This document shows, piece by piece, positions 6,438 through 7,382 of a stretch of DNA of 7,382 nt. Within the stretch, counting starts at the first letter, position 1, and each line of letters starts with the position of its first letter. Origin of the DNA: Rhodoferax sp. UBA4409 (GTDB lineage Bacteria > Pseudomonadota > Gammaproteobacteria > Burkholderiales > Burkholderiaceae_C); NCBI GenBank assembly GCA_002390825.1, contig DGQR01000123.1, forward strand, positions 1 to 7,382, in the 5' to 3' direction. The translations under genes were made by a program, and so were the position numbers. The notes beneath the pieces are model-generated. The model did not search any database. It was not told where the DNA came from and saw nothing but the letters and a program-made list of their open reading frames with translations.

Positions 6438-6977
6438 TCAATCAGCGCCATCGTTCAGTGACGGCGCTACGAATGCTCTATCGCTAATGGCGGCCGATGA
6501 GGGAAAGTGGACGGTTCGCTCAACCCACAGTTTGAACCGGATGGATTCACTCGACTGAGCCTTGGATAGCCAATGGAGCAAGGCATCGGCACGAATATGC
6601 ATGCTTTTGCCATCGGCGCCTGAACTGGTGCGTTCCGGCTCAATGCGTCCCAGAGTGGCGTCTTTGGGCAGGTGTCGCAATACACGGCGAATGTCTTTAA
6701 CCCTGAGCCACCGGTGTCCGTCCTCGTCCTCCTTGATGGAGATCGAGATGCTTTTGTACGCGTAGTGCCGCCCTTGAACACTCGCATAGGCATGCGCCCG
6801 CATGGCCCTGTAGCCCCCGGTAAACCCGTCGATCAACACACGCGAGAGGAGCGCGCCCGACAGGGGAGCGGCAAGCACAATGCCAAGAAGCCCGGCCAGG
6901 TACCCGCCCACGATAAGGCTACCGATCGCGAGGGCAATACAGAGGGCCGCAGATTTCATCGTGTTGGTAAAGAGCAT
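6438..6977 (-). CDS. Small membrane-anchored protein with BRO-N-like domain, function unknown
   Basis: A 179-residue minus-strand gene, convergent with the preceding gene (7 nt between stops) and divergent from proA. Residues ~8-28 and ~30-47 are hydrophobic and Gly-rich, giving one helical hairpin or two membrane segments. A basic linker (YRAMRAHAYASVQGRHYAYK) follows. The soluble part has WLRVKDIRRVL at ~90-100 and, after a gap, ADALLHWLSKAQSSESIRFK plus WVERTVHFP at 130-159. This echoes the BRO-N/KilA-type pattern (...L..WL..S..PEA..F..WV...V.P), so I suggest a divergent BRO-N-like fold attached to the membrane. Such domains are mostly found in phage and toxin-linked proteins. I believe similar proteins occur in Comamonadaceae, but I cannot verify that. 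The start is uncertain: ATG 6977 lacks a Shine-Dalgarno sequence, and an alternative in-frame ATG lies at 6959. Confidence 0.72.
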   Translation of the reverse strand: MLFTNTMKSAALCIALAIGSLIVGGYLAGLLGIVLAAPLSGALLSRVLIDGFTGGYRAMRAHAYASVQGRHYAYKSISISIKEDEDGHRWLRVKDIRRVLRHLPKDATLGRIEPERTSSGADGKSMHIRADALLHWLSKAQSSESIRFKLWVERTVHFPSSAAISDRAFVAPSLNDGAD

Positions 6978-6983
6978 TGATGA

Positions 6984-6989
6984 ATTTTA
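6984..6989 (-). promoter_or_regulatory. -10-like hexamer close to the minus-strand gene start
   Basis: On the minus strand TAAAAT (5/6 to TATAAT) ends 6 nt before ATG 6977, without a good -35 hexamer. If used, transcription would begin at about the ATG, giving a leaderless message, which would fit the missing Shine-Dalgarno sequence. An A/T-rich spot in GC-rich DNA can also arise by chance. Confidence 0.2.
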
Positions 6990-7040
6990 GAGAAAGCGGT
7001 TGGAAATGCCCCCCGCCTAGACATCTGCGAAAATCAGCCC

Positions 7041-7382
7041 ATGAACGCCACCAACACCACCGAATACACCCTGGCCCTTGGTTCACAAGCAAAAGTGGCA
7101 TCCGCCCTCATGGCGCGTGCGCCATCCGCTATGAAAAACGTAGCATTGCGCGCACTGGCCCGCCTGCTGCGCGAAAACACCGCAGCCCTGCAGGTGGACA
7201 ACGCCAAGGATATTGAGCGGGCCGTGGCCAACGGCCTGTCTGCTCCGATGGTGGATCGCCTTAAGCTCACCCCCAAAGTGCTCGAAACCTGTGCCGAAGG
7301 CTGCGAGCAGCTGGCTGCCATGGCCGATGTGATCGGCGAAATCATCGGCATGAAGCAGCAGCCCAGCGGTATCCGCGTGGGC
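7041..7382 (+). CDS. proA: Gamma-glutamyl phosphate reductase, N-terminal part (runs off window)
   Basis: Second enzyme of proline synthesis from glutamate: NADPH-dependent reduction of gamma-glutamyl phosphate to glutamate-5-semialdehyde in the cytoplasm. The first 114 residues are visible of a protein usually near 420. They match the ProA N-terminus: a helical start (TTEYTLALGSQAKVASALMA), NVALRALARLL, VDNAKDIERAVANGLS, MVDRLKLTP and the ADVIGEI region. The catalytic Cys lies beyond the window. ATG 7041 gives the expected family start; the Shine-Dalgarno sequence is weak. The 63-nt gap to the minus-strand gene must contain its promoter, but no convincing sigma-70 pair is visible. proA following holA at a short distance is a common betaproteobacterial arrangement; here two extra genes separate them. 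Its product route and the ornithine cyclodeaminase route both end at proline. Confidence 0.93.
   Translation, partial: MNATNTTEYTLALGSQAKVASALMARAPSAMKNVALRALARLLRENTAALQVDNAKDIERAVANGLSAPMVDRLKLTPKVLETCAEGCEQLAAMADVIGEIIGMKQQPSGIRVG
7128..7144 (+). repeat. Dyad resembling the first part of the leuS repeat, inside proA
   Basis: GCTAT, 7 nt, GTAGC has the same layout as 1003-1019, and CGCGCA follows 4 nt later, as it does in leuS (1023-1028). The second hairpin of the leuS element is not conserved here. A perfect dyad ATGGCGC-GT-GCGCCAT lies just upstream at 7110-7125. Because the encoded residues align with ordinary ProA, this may be coincidence rather than a true repeat copy. Confidence 0.2.

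Noticed and set aside
6444..6468. AGCGCC / GGCGCT dyad near the convergent stops as a bidirectional terminator
   Set aside because: Only 6 bp with a 13-nt loop and no T-run on either side, and it lies within the C-terminal codons of the minus-strand gene.
7000..7028. TTGGAA followed after 17 nt by ATCTGC as a proA promoter
   Set aside because: The -10 part barely matches the sigma-70 consensus, so I see no reliable promoter in this gap.
1..7382. tRNA or rRNA genes, CRISPR arrays, insertion sequences and integrase-type genes
   Set aside because: I saw no regularly spaced repeats, no transposase or integrase motifs and no tRNA-like cloverleaf segments; nearly all of the window is protein-coding.

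Overview
The window looks like chromosomal DNA from a GC-rich betaproteobacterium, most likely Burkholderiales and probably Comamonadaceae (a Rhodoferax/Acidovorax/Polaromonas-like lineage). This rests on strong G/C third-position bias, the housekeeping order leuS - lptE - holA - proA that I know from this group, and a short hairpin repeat inside leuS that resembles a dispersed repeat I recall from Comamonadaceae genomes. The assignment is an inference from memory, not from a search.

Layout, left to right. Positions 1-1575 hold the 3' part of leuS, and 1581-2081 hold lptE (outer-membrane LPS-assembly lipoprotein). Directly behind lptE lie three plus-strand genes: an Lrp/AsnC-family regulator (2089-2562), ornithine cyclodeaminase (2741-3793) and arginase (3790-4698). 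The two enzyme genes overlap by 4 nt. Then come holA (4752-5849), an unrecognised gene with a possible degenerate PilZ-like N-terminus (5870-6430), a convergent minus-strand gene for a small membrane-anchored protein with a BRO-N-like tail (6438-6977), and the 5' part of proA (7041 to the window end). No gene-free stretch exceeds 300 bases. The largest gap is 2563-2740 upstream of ocd, and it holds a hairpin and two inverted repeats.

How the genes work together. Arginase makes ornithine and urea from arginine, and ornithine cyclodeaminase turns ornithine into proline and ammonia. The pair is therefore a two-step arginine-to-proline route, with the adjacent Lrp/AsnC protein as its plausible regulator. 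The cassette appears to sit inside an otherwise conserved leuS-lptE-holA-proA housekeeping row. It ends near proA, which belongs to the separate glutamate-to-proline route.

Most of the window is ordinary, well-recognised metabolism. The points worth a second look are the in-frame repeat in leuS, the apparent cassette insertion, the dyad sites before ocd, and the two lineage-type proteins between holA and proA. I see no clear sign of a wholly new system.
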